Counted from the first letter of the stretch, positions 45,463 to 56,063 are shown. The stretch: 64,000 nucleotides of DNA from Bugulina stolonifera (GCA_935421135.1 OW285193.1:8488496-8552495); one strand, 5' to 3'. Translations and numbers: made by a program. The notes: generated by a model from the letters alone, not told the origin.

Positions 45463-45646
45463 GTCTAGCTGTGCATGTAATTGAATATTATGTTTACCGA
45501 CTATAATATAGTGTAGGCTTGGTATTTTGTAGCAGGTATAAGATTGGCACAAGGGCTCGTGTTATTATGGTGGCATGCCTGGTTCTTCAAGATTGATTCA
45601 GATAGTAAGTACAATATGAACTGTTCCCATTGCTGTGTTTAGTTAA

Positions 45647-45712
45647 TATGTAATGATGAAAAACAGCTCACACCGATATATAAGTGAGTAGACACTCGAA
45701 CACCTGAAAATA
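45647..45712 (+). ncRNA. Box C/D snoRNA, family B copy 4
   Basis: C box 45653-45659, D box CTGA 45704-45707. The 3' stem side is AAATA instead of ACATA, breaking one G-C pair, so this copy may be weaker. The 3' end is 72 nt upstream of the exon at 45785. Confidence 0.8.
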
Positions 45713-45935
45713 TATTATGTATTCTCATAGAACCGACTCTTAATCCTGTTTTATTGTGCCTATATTGGTTGTAATGTATTGTAGTTCTACCAATCTATTG
45801 GAATGGCTATAGTGAGTGGTAAGGGAACCAGTTGGTCCTGGACAGTTTTATGGTGAGTAGCTATAAGTGTACACCTGTAGATGATAGTAAAAATATTGGA
45901 CTAACCAGCAGACACTAGTTAGCGATCTCAGTTGT

Positions 45936-46023
45936 GCAGCACTGTAATGATGACGTACCTTGCTACTTTGAACCCAGCTCTCTCAATATATTGTGTGGAT
46001 ATGGTACTATCTGAATGTGCTGT
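45936..46023 (+). ncRNA. Box C/D snoRNA, family A copy 4
   Basis: C box 45947-45953, D box CTGA 46011-46014, stem GCAGCAC/GTGCTGT (six Watson-Crick pairs plus one G-U). The guide reads TGAACCCAGCTC, an A-to-G change that would keep a G-U pair with 28S rRNA. The 3' end is 65 nt upstream of the exon at 46089. Confidence 0.87.
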
Positions 46024-46204
46024 CTCTTAAAACTGTGTTGGGACTTCTTTATTTATATAACCACTAAATATGGTGACATTATTTGCAGCTCTTCTTGATG
46101 GAATAATGGTGGTGGAATGATAATAATGGATTATTGTTACAGTTGGTGGAATAGTTTGAGGTGAGTGTACGATCAACTATTCTCCTATGTGCTCTACTTA
46201 CAAA

Positions 46205-46241
46205 ACATAATGATAATAAATTGAACGCCTGAACATTATAA
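46205..46241 (+). pseudogene. Decayed family B snoRNA
   Basis: ACATAATGATAATA ... CGCCTGAACATTA keeps a mutated C box (ATGATAA) and an intact D box with the family B 3' flank (gcctgaacat), but most of the guide region is deleted. Its 3' end lies about 74 nt upstream of the exon at 46315, exactly where an active snoRNA would be. Confidence 0.6.
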
Positions 46242-46520
46242 AATTTGATTTAGTTGCTCTTCATTTTGAGTGCTCTTGACTTTATAACAATGACTGATCA
46301 AATCACTATTGTAGAAGGAAGTTGTTTGGTGGTATTGATAAAAGCTCTCAGAAATAAAAAAAGAGGCAGAGGAACAGTGCTATCAAGTAAGTAATGCTGC
46401 TTATAAATAATATTTCTACCAGGTTGATCAAGCCAATTGGCAAATAACCTGCTAGTAATTATGTACACTGGATATGCTGTGTTCAATCTATCAATAGCTT
46501 CATCGTTGACAAGTAGTTGT

Positions 46521-46597
46521 GAAGGTTATGATGAGATTTACAGTTCTGCTACTGAGTGTATGCTGCTGAATACTATACCAAAACCACTGACGCCTTC
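46521..46597 (+). ncRNA. Box C/D snoRNA, family C copy 3
   Basis: C box ATGATGA 46528-46534, D box CTGA 46587-46590, terminal stem GAAGG/CCTTC. Nearly identical to copy 1. The 3' end is 72 nt upstream of the exon at 46670. Confidence 0.87.
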
Positions 46598-46815
46598 CCT
46601 AGACTTACTGATATTTACATGGGTAGCCATTATCGTAACAAATCTCTTATATTATGTTGTACTTTTTAGTGGTATCCTCCTTGGATTGTCTGTGAAGCTA
46701 TTGGTAGAAGGATGCCTGGGTCCATCTCTCCACCTCTTGTCTGCTACAATGAAATTATCTGCTTTACTATCCCCAGTTATTTACACAAATAAAGCTTTCA
46801 AATCAAATGAAGTTT

Positions 46816-48656
46816 CCTCTGTTACTCTTCTGTCGTATGTGTACTGGAGTGGAAACAGTGGTGTCCACTGTTTCATCAAAATTTTCGTGCCACAAACAGA
46901 AGTAAGTATAAGTATCATAAGGTAATCTGATATGAACAACAGGTGTAGGATGCAGAGCATAATGCTAGCAATTCCAACATGTTTGTAGATTTTACAGAAC
47001 AAGTTGTACAACTTCTTGTCATGATTTGAACTACTAGCATCAATAATAAGCACTAACAAAATAACTTTTACCTGTGCTCTGCCAGTCATGCTGTGCTATT
47101 GGATAAAACTAGCAAAAGCTTGGTCAGAACTAGGTTGTAAGTTGCTGCCTTCTAGCAATGCACTGGGACAAATCGCCTGAGTAGTGTGTCATTATGTAAT
47201 ATTAACCATGTTGACTTCAGAAAGTGGATATAACAGGAGCAGTGTCAGAAGTGAACCATTTGAGTTGGGTACACCACTAATTAAAGGTGCACTCTGCACC
47301 GCTCCTCAGCCAAATGGTAACTCTTGAGATTTGAGCTCAGCATTACTAGGACTGAAAATTGTGCATTTCCGGAGCAACACTTCCAGGCAGGTAATAGTGA
47401 TAAAGTGTGGGTAAACGCTCGTTGACTGCACCCTGTAAAATTAGATTGGTTGGTACCCTCACTTCCAACACTAAAAATGAGAGCATTTGTAATTTGCAAG
47501 TTGCTACCATCTGATATTTCAGTAATTGTGCTGTTGAATAAAAAGGTGAATGGGTATACAGTTGTGGTAAGGATAGGACAAGGTACATAGCGAATGTAGT
47601 TGTGTCTAGGTGAAGGATTATGCTCAAATCAATCAACAGGGAATTGTGGGCAAAGGGAAAATCTAATTTTGATAAGTATGTTTTAATCTAGGAATTTTTT
47701 ACTTGGGTTTTCCCATACCAAGAACTACTGTAGGTCTCAAACTTTTGTACACATGCCTAACCTAACCTCGGATTGAAGTATCATTGTAGAATGTCATGTG
47801 TGTTGTGGACATACTGCACTTTAATTGGGCTTATGTAGTATCAATGTCGTTTGGATTATTCTACTAGGGAATTCCCCAGCAAAATCCCCTGGTAGATCAT
47901 TAACAATGGGTTGCAACATCACGGATATTTAAATATGCACTGCAAGCCTACCTAGTGCCAGTCGCCAGCTTTGTACTATGCAGGAGAGTTGGTCTGTGTG
48001 AACAGAGCCGAGCTGCATTTTTTTTCAGTTCACTCAGAAGAACGACACTTCAAATTGGAGTCTTTGAGGTGCATTACTGTACACGTAAGTAATATAAGAG
48101 GTATTGGTGTTACTGCAATGCCACCTTTGTTATTTATTAAACTACATTATTGAGTATTTCCTACTTCAGCTTATATTATACTACAATGTGTTTTGATGCT
48201 ACCATCATGGGCAGTTAGGTTACAACCCCAAATTGTTACTGTATTTTGCTATTGTACAGTCGACCACATTTTAGCGTTGTGCCCCCACTCTCCTGGCTGT
48301 AATCTACCTCAGATGAGGTAGAACTCTACCAGCAATTTCGTCTAAATCTACAGGGGAGCATCTAGTTTTAACTATTCTTAGATTAAGGTCTGCAATTGTT
48401 ACAGCATATCACTGTTTAGGATTGGAAGTTGGTTTTCCACGAATGGTTTGTGGCAGGAAACTAGCGTGGTAGATAGCTTCAAGCTTACGACTAGTTGACT
48501 GCTACTTTCTTTTCTCACTAGACTATAGTGCATCAGTTTTGTCATGTAGTGAGAACTACATATTGTGTGATATTCATATTACGATTTAATCTAGAACAGA
48601 ATGTTTACTCTTGTCTGTCTTGAAATACCGTATTTAAAACTTAGTTTGTGTTGTAG
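46816..48656. other. Spacer between the two repeated exon-intron arrays
   Basis: No coding exon and no C/D or H/ACA motif that I could support. Possible upstream exons of the second array may lie here. Confidence 0.4.
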
Positions 48657-48708
48657 ATCCATTTTACTGTGAGAGCACATCTGCGACATCATTAGAATCT
48701 GTAGGCAG

Positions 48709-49185
48709 GTGGGTGTTACTTTATCTAAACTAGTATATTGACTACATTTGGTAACTGTTTAGGAAATGATAACATCTGGAATGAAATACTACGGATAGTT
48801 CAGTGATGCACCGACTGGGACCATATTTATACTCCCCGGTTGGGCTAACTTTAACATCCGGTGCACTTGTGAAAGATGATTGATGCAACACACTGCCCCT
48901 GATATCCAGTTGACACAAGTGTCTTTTGAATTGATGGAGTCAGTTGCCCTGCATACCGTTTCTAAAAGCAAAAACTATAACTCAAACAAACCTCAAAGCC
49001 CAAAATTCAACTATAACTATAACTTTTGGGTACCTGCTGATGTCATTATTCCTGACTATTTTTATTGTGCTCGCTGACCTGTAGTTGATGAGTCATCTAT
49101 TAGTCAGCCTGTACAATCTGCACACACTAATAACACTCACTCAGTCATTTCTATATGACTGACTTGCATATTTATCTGTTTGTAG
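48709..49185 (+). repeat. Intronic module copy 1
   Basis: The intron between exons 48657-48708 and 49186-49259. It contains a GCACCG...CGGTGC stem with inner ACTGGG/CCCGGT pairing, then a GCTGAC/GTCAGC hairpin and a CAGTCAT/ATGACTG hairpin close to the acceptor. It is near-identical (by eye about 95% or more) to copies at 51337-51806, 53538-54003 and 57782-58329. Confidence 0.85.
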
Positions 49186-49636
49186 GACATGTTGCTGTAG
49201 TCAATTTGATCCTCAATTGACTGAGAGAATGAAATCTTATACTGCAATATTATATATAGGTGAGATGTTGCTTCCACATGTACATGTAGATGTACTTCAT
49301 ATTATTTAGTACAAGGAAAAGGTGACGCTGAAATATACTATAGTTAGCAGCAATGGCAAAAAATGCTATCTGCTAGGGTATAAACATATGTCCCACCTTT
49401 TACCTGGAGAAACTTCCTGTGGGAAGATTTTCTCTTCCGTTTGTGACATTATGGTAATGATATCATAAGTAGTCAACTTTTAAAGGGGCTTTGGGGAGCT
49501 TCCGACTGACCCTTTTCCATCTACCAGTTGGGCAAACCATTGATTCCCGTAGATCGTGAAACACGGTCGATGCAACATGTTGCCCTTGATATCCAGTAGA
49601 CATGAGTGTCTTCTGAATTAATGGAGTCAGCTGCGT

Positions 49637-49912
49637 CCACGAAGTTTTTCGATGTAGATCGTTCTCTAACCTCATTTGGTGTCCGCGTGCAGATCAATCC
49701 GAAGTGACTGGAAATCAAGGCCAACCTCATCCTGTCTAAATATCAGTGACGAAGACCAGAGGTACACTCAGACATTTCCAGGCCAGGGGCACACTGAGTT
49801 CTCTCTGGTTTTTCGTCACTAAACTTTAAACAGATGGAGATTGAACTTGGCCTCCACTCACTTTGAATCGATCTGCACGCGGGGAACGATCTCTAATCGA
49901 AAAACTTCGTGG
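49637..49912. mobile_element. Foldback element (276 bp)
   Basis: Ends CCACGAAGTTTTTCGAT and ATCGAAAAACTTCGTGG are inverted. Inner blocks (gatcgttc, cgcgtgcagatc, aaggccaac, cgtcact) also reappear inverted. It interrupts an older, diverged copy of the intronic module (from about 49490). Confidence 0.8.
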
Positions 49913-49935
49913 GCATAATATGCATTATTTTTGAC

Positions 49936-50099
49936 AGTTTTGAAGCTTTTTGACTTTTAACGTCACTTCACGTCTGAGAAAGGTCACTCTCTGCTCACAT
50001 TTAGAGCAGAGACTTTGGTAGACGAAAGAAGTTTCTACCAACAGTGTGACCTTTCTACAGACGTGAATTGACGTTTGAAGTCTAAAAAGCTTCAAAAGT
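49936..50099. mobile_element. Second foldback element (about 164 bp)
   Basis: Long imperfect palindrome with ends TTTTGAAGCTTTTTGACTT and AAGTCTAAAAAGCTTCAAAA. The inner blocks acgtctgagaaaggtcac and gtgacctttctacagacgt pair as well. It sits directly beside the previous foldback element. Confidence 0.8.
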
Positions 50100-50138
50100 G
50101 TAACCATAATCACTATTATGGTGCACACTGCAGAGATT

Positions 50139-50270
50139 AGCTTCACACCATGTGCTCGCTGACCTGTAGTTGATGAGTCATCTATTAGTCAGCTTGTACA
50201 ATCTGCACACACTAATAACACTCACTCAGTCATTTCTATATGACTGACTTGTATATTTGTCTGTTTGTAG
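50139..50270 (+). repeat. Half copy of the intronic module
   Basis: Only the 3' part (gtgctcgctgacctg ... tttgtag) of the module survives, directly before the type-b exon at 50271. The 5' part of this intron is an older diverged copy broken by two foldback elements. Confidence 0.75.
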
Positions 50271-51336
50271 AACATGCCATCATATCAACTAGTGATGGTA
50301 TAGATAGTCAAGAGGTCGAGTATAGACACACAGACAGACTGGTGAGTGTTAGAACTATCCAGCAAAGGTAGTTTCAGCAAGTGCAAAAAGTATTAACAAC
50401 ACACTTATCCCTGCATCGGGCATAAACAGTAAATAAATTGATGTTTTCACTTGTTTGAAGGGCACCTTGTAGAATGAGTAAGAAATACCATTTAAATGGT
50501 GTTTTGTTTCTCTAAATGTGGGGAAGGATGTCATGGCTTTACATCATTCTCAAAAATGATAGCCCATTTCCTTTTCCTTGTGGTTGCACCAGATATAAAA
50601 TGCCATCGATTTTTAACAGTCGTTATGAGTTGCTATAAATATCTTTCTTTACTAAAGCAAGCGTGGCCCTACCATCGATATTTCAAACTAGGCAACATGT
50701 CAAGATAATGTATAAGTTGAATATGTATGCATCTGACTCATTTCCAGAAATGACTGTATTATATCTGTATTTTGTGCATAGCCGGATTTTATTATGATTC
50801 ACATAGAAATGATGTGAATAGATCACCTCTGTATAACTGCGACCATTCAGTTAAATTATTTAGCTCACAGTCCGCTTGCATCTGAGTTCTTTGATCTCAA
50901 ATGTTAAAATTACTTTTTGCTGTTTTGGATATTGCTAAGCAATTTGTACTTGGACATCTACAATGTACAATAATATAGGATGGTATGGGAAATATAAAGT
51001 GGGAATATTTCCTAGAAGTTTGTTAGTAGTATGAAACACAGGTCAGGTGATAGTGTCAAACATTTAATTTCATCTTACAATTCTGAATCTTCTACTGTGG
51101 TCAACTACCTCCCTTTGTGGTATTTTAGAATAACTCAGGAGTTATGCCATCAATCTATAACACCTTTCATGTGAATACAACTCCAATTACACTTTCTCAA
51201 GGTAATATTTAAAATAATGTGAAGGAGTTAGAAAGCAACTATTTACCTACAAATTCATCGATTAATTTATAATATCTATTTATAGATCATGATGAAAGGT
51301 ACGGATATCCGTGACATCATTAGACTCTATCAGCAG

Positions 51337-51806
51337 GTGGGTGTTACTTTACCTAAACTAGTATATTGACTACATCTGGAAACTGTTTAGGAAATGATAA
51401 CATCTGGAATGAAATGCTACGGATGTTTCAGTGATGCACCGACTGGGACCATATTTATACTCCCCGGTTGGGCTAACTTTAACATCTGGTGCACTTGTGA
51501 AAGATGATTGATGCAACACACTGCCCCTGATATCCAGTTGACACGAGTGTCTTTTGAATTGATGGAGTCAGTTGCCCTGCATACCATTTCTAAAAGCAAA
51601 AACTCAAACAAACCTCAAAGCCCAAAATTCAACTATAACTATAACTTTTGGGTACCTGCTGATGTCATTATTCCTGACTATTTTTATTGTGCTCGCTGAC
51701 CTGTAGTTGATGAGTCATCTATTAGTCAGCCTGTACAATCTGCACACACTAATAACACTCACTCAGTCATTTCTACATGACTGACTTGTATATTTATTTC
51801 TTGTAG
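51337..51806 (+). repeat. Intronic module copy 2
   Basis: Full-length intron copy between exons 51286-51336 and 51807-51896, differing from copy 1 by scattered substitutions and a small deletion in the 'ctataactcaaacaaac' stretch. Confidence 0.85.
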
Positions 51807-53537
51807 AACATGTTATCATATCAACTAGACATGGTGTAGAGGTCCTCGTGACTGTGTGGAGGTCGAGTGGAAACACAGACAGGATGGTGAGTGTTACAGT
51901 ATTTATATAACACTAAAGAACTACTAAGCAGATACCAACTACAGCATAAGATACAAAATAAGAAGAACGAAAAGACTGAATATGATTGGTGGATAAAAGC
52001 TGCCGGTTGAGACACTTTACTGTTGGTATAGAGTTGGTCAGCTGTTACTATTGGATGAGTGATAACTGAGGAATTGTATGTTAACAGTTCTCCCCTTGAC
52101 TGGGCTTGTCCATATAATCAGGTGTAAGAGTAGTGTTACATCAGTGAACTAGATCAAACTGTGTGACACTGTTCTTTGTGTAAAACAGATGCGCCATACT
52201 GTTCTTGTCGTCCACTTAATGTGAGCATTTAGTGAACCAATAGAAACAGTGCCTCTTCTAATGAAACTGAGAAGAAAACATTATCAGAGATAAACTTTCC
52301 TATGAAACCAACTTTACAAACCGTCTGAACTACTGCAACAAACAAAACACTTTACAAAATTAACTCCTTCTGAAACTCTATTGGTGATGTAGAATATGGA
52401 AACTGTATAAAATAATTTAGTGTCTTGTACACTCGAAATCTGTTGAAGACGAACAAATAATGAAAAACTTTGCTGTACTAACTGAACAAGAAAATTCTGG
52501 AATATTTACAGAAGATGTAATGAAAATTTGTGGCCCGAGATTGTCTGAGAAACAAACTGTCTACGTATAAGATATAACTGGCAAATGAATGAATATACCT
52601 GGGCCAACGTAGATGTTGATGCCACCAACTGAATGTGTAGACTGGCTACTAGTACCATCCTTAGCCAGAGAGTAACTGTCGCTGTTATAAACTATTGTAG
52701 CGCTCACTCAGTTCCAAGACTGACCTGTTTTATTTATCTATTTATAGATTGTAATAGAGAGATGATCGTTCAAGAGAGTCAACTGTATATATAAGTAATT
52801 CTACTGATGGCTGGCTGGACTAAGTCTGAGGTAGTGTCCAATCTCTCAGATACCACTTTCTATCTTATTTCAATAATTCTGTTTATTATTTTATTGCAGT
52901 AGAAGTTAAATAATTTGACAAGCATGGCCTCTACTATGATTTATCTTTACTTGTGGAGTTGTCTTTTCTTTGAATCAGAATGATCATTATTCTCATTTCA
53001 ACAAATCATGTTTAATTTTAACTGACCTGAGCGTTGGTTCACCTAGGCTAAGACCAGCATGTTAGTCTTCCGTCCCGGTCACAGAGCCCTGTTGTGATTG
53101 GTTAATATCGAGAATACAACAACTCCAATTGTAGAATTTATTAAAAGTAAACTGCTATTAATAACTGGATACTGAGCTCGCAGCCTTCCATGCAACCAAG
53201 CCCTTAGTAAGATTTTATACAGTGTTTGACATGACAAGCTTGGAATTGAAGCCAGGACAACTCCAATTTATGACACATTTTACTGTGTTGGTGGATGCAA
53301 CTACTCTGTAATGTTGAGTTTGTGTACATAATAGGAGTTGTCCCATCAATATGTAAAACCTGTAATGTCCACACAACTCTGTCCAGACCTGCACTATCTA
53401 GATGTAAGTTGATTTGATATGGAGTCTGTCGGCTGAAGATATAGACTGGTTTGAGGTCCCTTTTAACTATTTATCTATTTGTAGATGATGATAGAAGATA
53501 AGGAGTATTTATGGCATCATTAGACCTCTATCAGCAG

Positions 53538-54003
53538 GTGGGTGTTACTTTACCTAAATTAGTATATTGACTACATCTGGTAACTGTTTAGGAAATGATA
53601 ACATCCTGGAATGAAATGCTACGGATGGTTTAGTGATGCACCGACTGGGACCATATTTATACTCCCCGGTTGGGCTAACTTTAACATCTGGTGCACTTGT
53701 GAAAGATGATTGATGCAACACACTGCCCCTGATATCCAGTTGACACGAGTGTCTTTTGAATTGATGGAGTCAGTTGCCCTGCATACCGTTTCTAAAAGCA
53801 AAAACTATAACTCAAAGCCCAAAATTCAACTATAACTATAACTTTTGGGTACCTGCTGATGTCATTATTCCTGACTATTTTTATTGTGCTCGCTGACCTG
53901 TAGTTGATGAGTCATCTATTAGTCAGCCTGTACAATCTGCACACACTAATAACACTCACTCAGTCATTTCTATATGACTGACTTGTATATTTATTTCTTG
54001 TAG
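53538..54003 (+). repeat. Intronic module copy 3
   Basis: Full-length intron copy between exons 53485-53537 and 54004-54081, with a deletion of 'aaacaaacctc' relative to copy 1. Confidence 0.85.
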
Positions 54004-55191
54004 AATATGTTATCATATCAACTAGACATGGTGTGTAGAGGTCCTTGTAACTGTGTAGAGGTCGAGGGGAGGCATAGACTGGTGACTGTTACAAATATCC
54101 AGCAGTTAGTCTTGACTAAGTACAGAAAGCAGTAACACACCTCTGCTGGGATTGGGAAAAAATGGTAAATAAGTTTATGTTTTCACTTATTTAAAGGGCA
54201 CCCACACCCAGACAGGAGTATGAGTAAGAAATACTGGTTAAATGGTGCCTTGTTTCTCTAAATGTGGGGAACAGGACGTGTGATGGCTTTACATAATTTT
54301 CAAAAGCCATAGCTCGTTTCTCTTTCAGCAAGATGGTTAAACATCTTTACTAAAGCAGATGTGGTCCTACCAAAATGTTTCAAACTAAAAATTAGCCTTG
54401 TAACTTTCTAAAAAAACAGTTTGAATGCACAGTGTATCTGATTCATTTGTGCGAAATGCCATCTCTGTGTTGTGTGTATCGATGGTCTTTTAATACGATT
54501 TACATAGAAATGACTTGAAGAAATCACCTCTGCATAGCTTCGATCATTTAGTAAAAATTATTTAGCACAAAGTCCACTTGTATCTGAGTTATTTGATCTC
54601 AAAAGTCAAAATTTTTTCTTACAAAAATTCTGTAGAAATCATTAGTCACCGCACACGGCTTCTGGATATGAGTTAACTACTAGGCAATTTGTACTTGGGC
54701 TTGTACAATGTGCAAGTATAAAATGGCATAGGAAATATAAAATTCGAATATTTCTAAGAAGTTTTTCTAACAGTATAAAACACAGACCAGAGATGTACAT
54801 ATGAAGCGTTTTATTTCATCTTATCATTCTGAATATTTTGCTGTGGTTTGTAACTACTACATGTATATAAAATTGATACTACATGTACTTTGTGGGATTT
54901 TATACTAATTCAGGAGTTATCCCACCAATATATAACACCTTTAATGTGTACACAACTCCGATTAAACTTTCTCATGGTAATGTGAAGGAGTTGGAAATCA
55001 AATACTCTACTACAAATTCATCAAATAAATTATAAGATCTATTTATAGATCATGAATGATTATGATCCTATAAAAGTACAGTTCATATCTCTTCAGCATG
55101 AGACAGCTGCTCAATCTACTGAAAACAGCTATTACCCGTATTACTTAAAAAGATTATTGGTATTGTACTGTCCCACATGAACTGTTATACT

Positions 55192-55268
55192 AGTCTACCT
55201 TTGTCATACTAACTGTGTCATACTGGGTCATACTAACTGTGTCATACTGTGTCATACTGGGTCATGCG
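55192..55268. repeat. Short tandem repeat of 'gtcatactgg/gtcatactaact'
   Basis: Irregular repeated units of ten to twelve bases (tgtcatact, gggtcatact). Similar 'gggtcatatt' words recur near 57.6 kb. Confidence 0.7.
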
Positions 55269-55579
55269 ATATATTTTAGGCCTGTATGAGATTAGACAGA
55301 AAATCTACCCAACTGTTTTCTGTGTGTCTCCAAGCCTGAGTGGAAGGAGGTTGATGATGGATCTGGGAAGTCGGAAAAGATGAACCCAAAGGAGGACCTG
55401 TGAGAGCTGATGTGGTCCAGGGGGAGATAACACTAAAGTCTAGTATATTATATACAGTGTTACATATCTACTAGCTACATTATATTATACATACTGTATG
55501 TACATTTATACTCATATTATTGAGTAGCTATGATAATAGTTGTTGGAAAATGTTGGTGTGAGCTAATAGTTTGATGGTG

Positions 55580-55924
55580 AATAATAAGACAAGACGCATT
55601 TTAATAGTTTTTTGATTGTATTTCTAATATTTCAATGCTTGGCCAAGCAGCACCATCAGAGGATAAATAATGTTACAGAAAATTAAGAGCTACTTTGCAC
55701 ATACATGTACATGTAATAGATACGTAATTCCTGCGGTGAAAGAGCATCAAAGGATTTCTCTTTGATGCTCTCTTTATTGCAGGAATTACCTATCAATTAT
55801 ATATCAATTGTATATAATTTTTGTAACATTGTTTGTCCTCTGATGATGATGCTTGGACAAAGTGTAGAAATATTAGGAATATAATCAAAAAATTATAAAA
55901 AAAGTGCGTCTTGTTTTATTAATA
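55580..55924. mobile_element. Foldback element (about 345 bp) with a nested hairpin
   Basis: Outer arms contain aagacaagacgcat on the left and gtgcgtcttgttttatt on the right, continuing inward (aatcaaaaaatta, ctaatatttc, cctctgatg) to a central hairpin around 55730-55790 with agagcatcaaag/ctttgatgctct. Confidence 0.85.
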
Positions 55925-56063
55925 TTAGTTATGGTGTCTTGTATCATAAATGTAAAGACATATTTTTGTAGATATGAAAATTAGACTTTGTTCTTATTAG
56001 ATAAATGTACTTATCCATCATAATAGGTATTACATTATATAAAACATTATAATTTATACTTTT

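Larger units (their letters stand above)
42808..46815 (+). ncRNA. Spliced, apparently non-coding host gene for eleven intronic box C/D snoRNAs
   Basis: Inferred exons: about 42808-42838, 43086-43229, 43468-43529, 43782-43857, 44048-44120, 44325-44393, 44608-44663, 44972-45042, 45227-45290, 45533-45604, 45785-45852, 46089-46160, 46315-46386 and 46670 to about 46815. Most have strong GTAAG/GTGAG donors and polypyrimidine-AG acceptors. AATAAA at 46788-46793 would end the transcript. Exons are 56-144 nt, do not share a conserved reading frame and contain stops, so the spliced RNA is probably non-coding. Every intron from the second to the last carries one C/D snoRNA (the eleventh of these is a decayed copy) with its 3' end 65-83 nt before the acceptor. 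This is the spacing used by animal intronic C/D snoRNAs. The start near 42808 begins a pyrimidine tract (cctttctttgcc), about 60 bp past the RPL5 poly(A) signal, resembling the 5' TOP start of GAS5/UHG-type host genes. Confidence 0.8.
48657..54081 (+). other. Array of duplicated small exons and introns (possible second non-coding host gene)
   Basis: Two exon types recur with good splice borders. Type a: 48657-48708, 51286-51336 and 53485-53537, each ending ...TCAGCAG or GGCAG before gtgggtgtt. Type b: 49186-49259, 50271-50340, 51807-51896 and 54004-54081, the last three starting AAcATG and containing 'atcatatcaactag'. The order is a b b a b a b. Exons within a type differ in length and frame, so protein coding is unlikely. 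The a-to-b introns contain the 470-bp conserved module. The b-to-a introns share older similarity (for example 50350-50600 with 54090-54330). I infer a spliced non-coding transcript whose introns may be the functional part; the product is not identified. Confidence 0.5.

Noticed and set aside
46437..46925. 162-codon open frame on the plus strand
   Set aside because: It runs through a C/D snoRNA, an intron acceptor and the terminal non-coding exon. No start context or homology supports it.
51120..51200. H/ACA-like hairpin (ggagtt ... aactcc then ACA) in the b-to-a introns
   Set aside because: The stem is short, the ACA is not kept in the other copies, and no partner hairpin with an H box was found.
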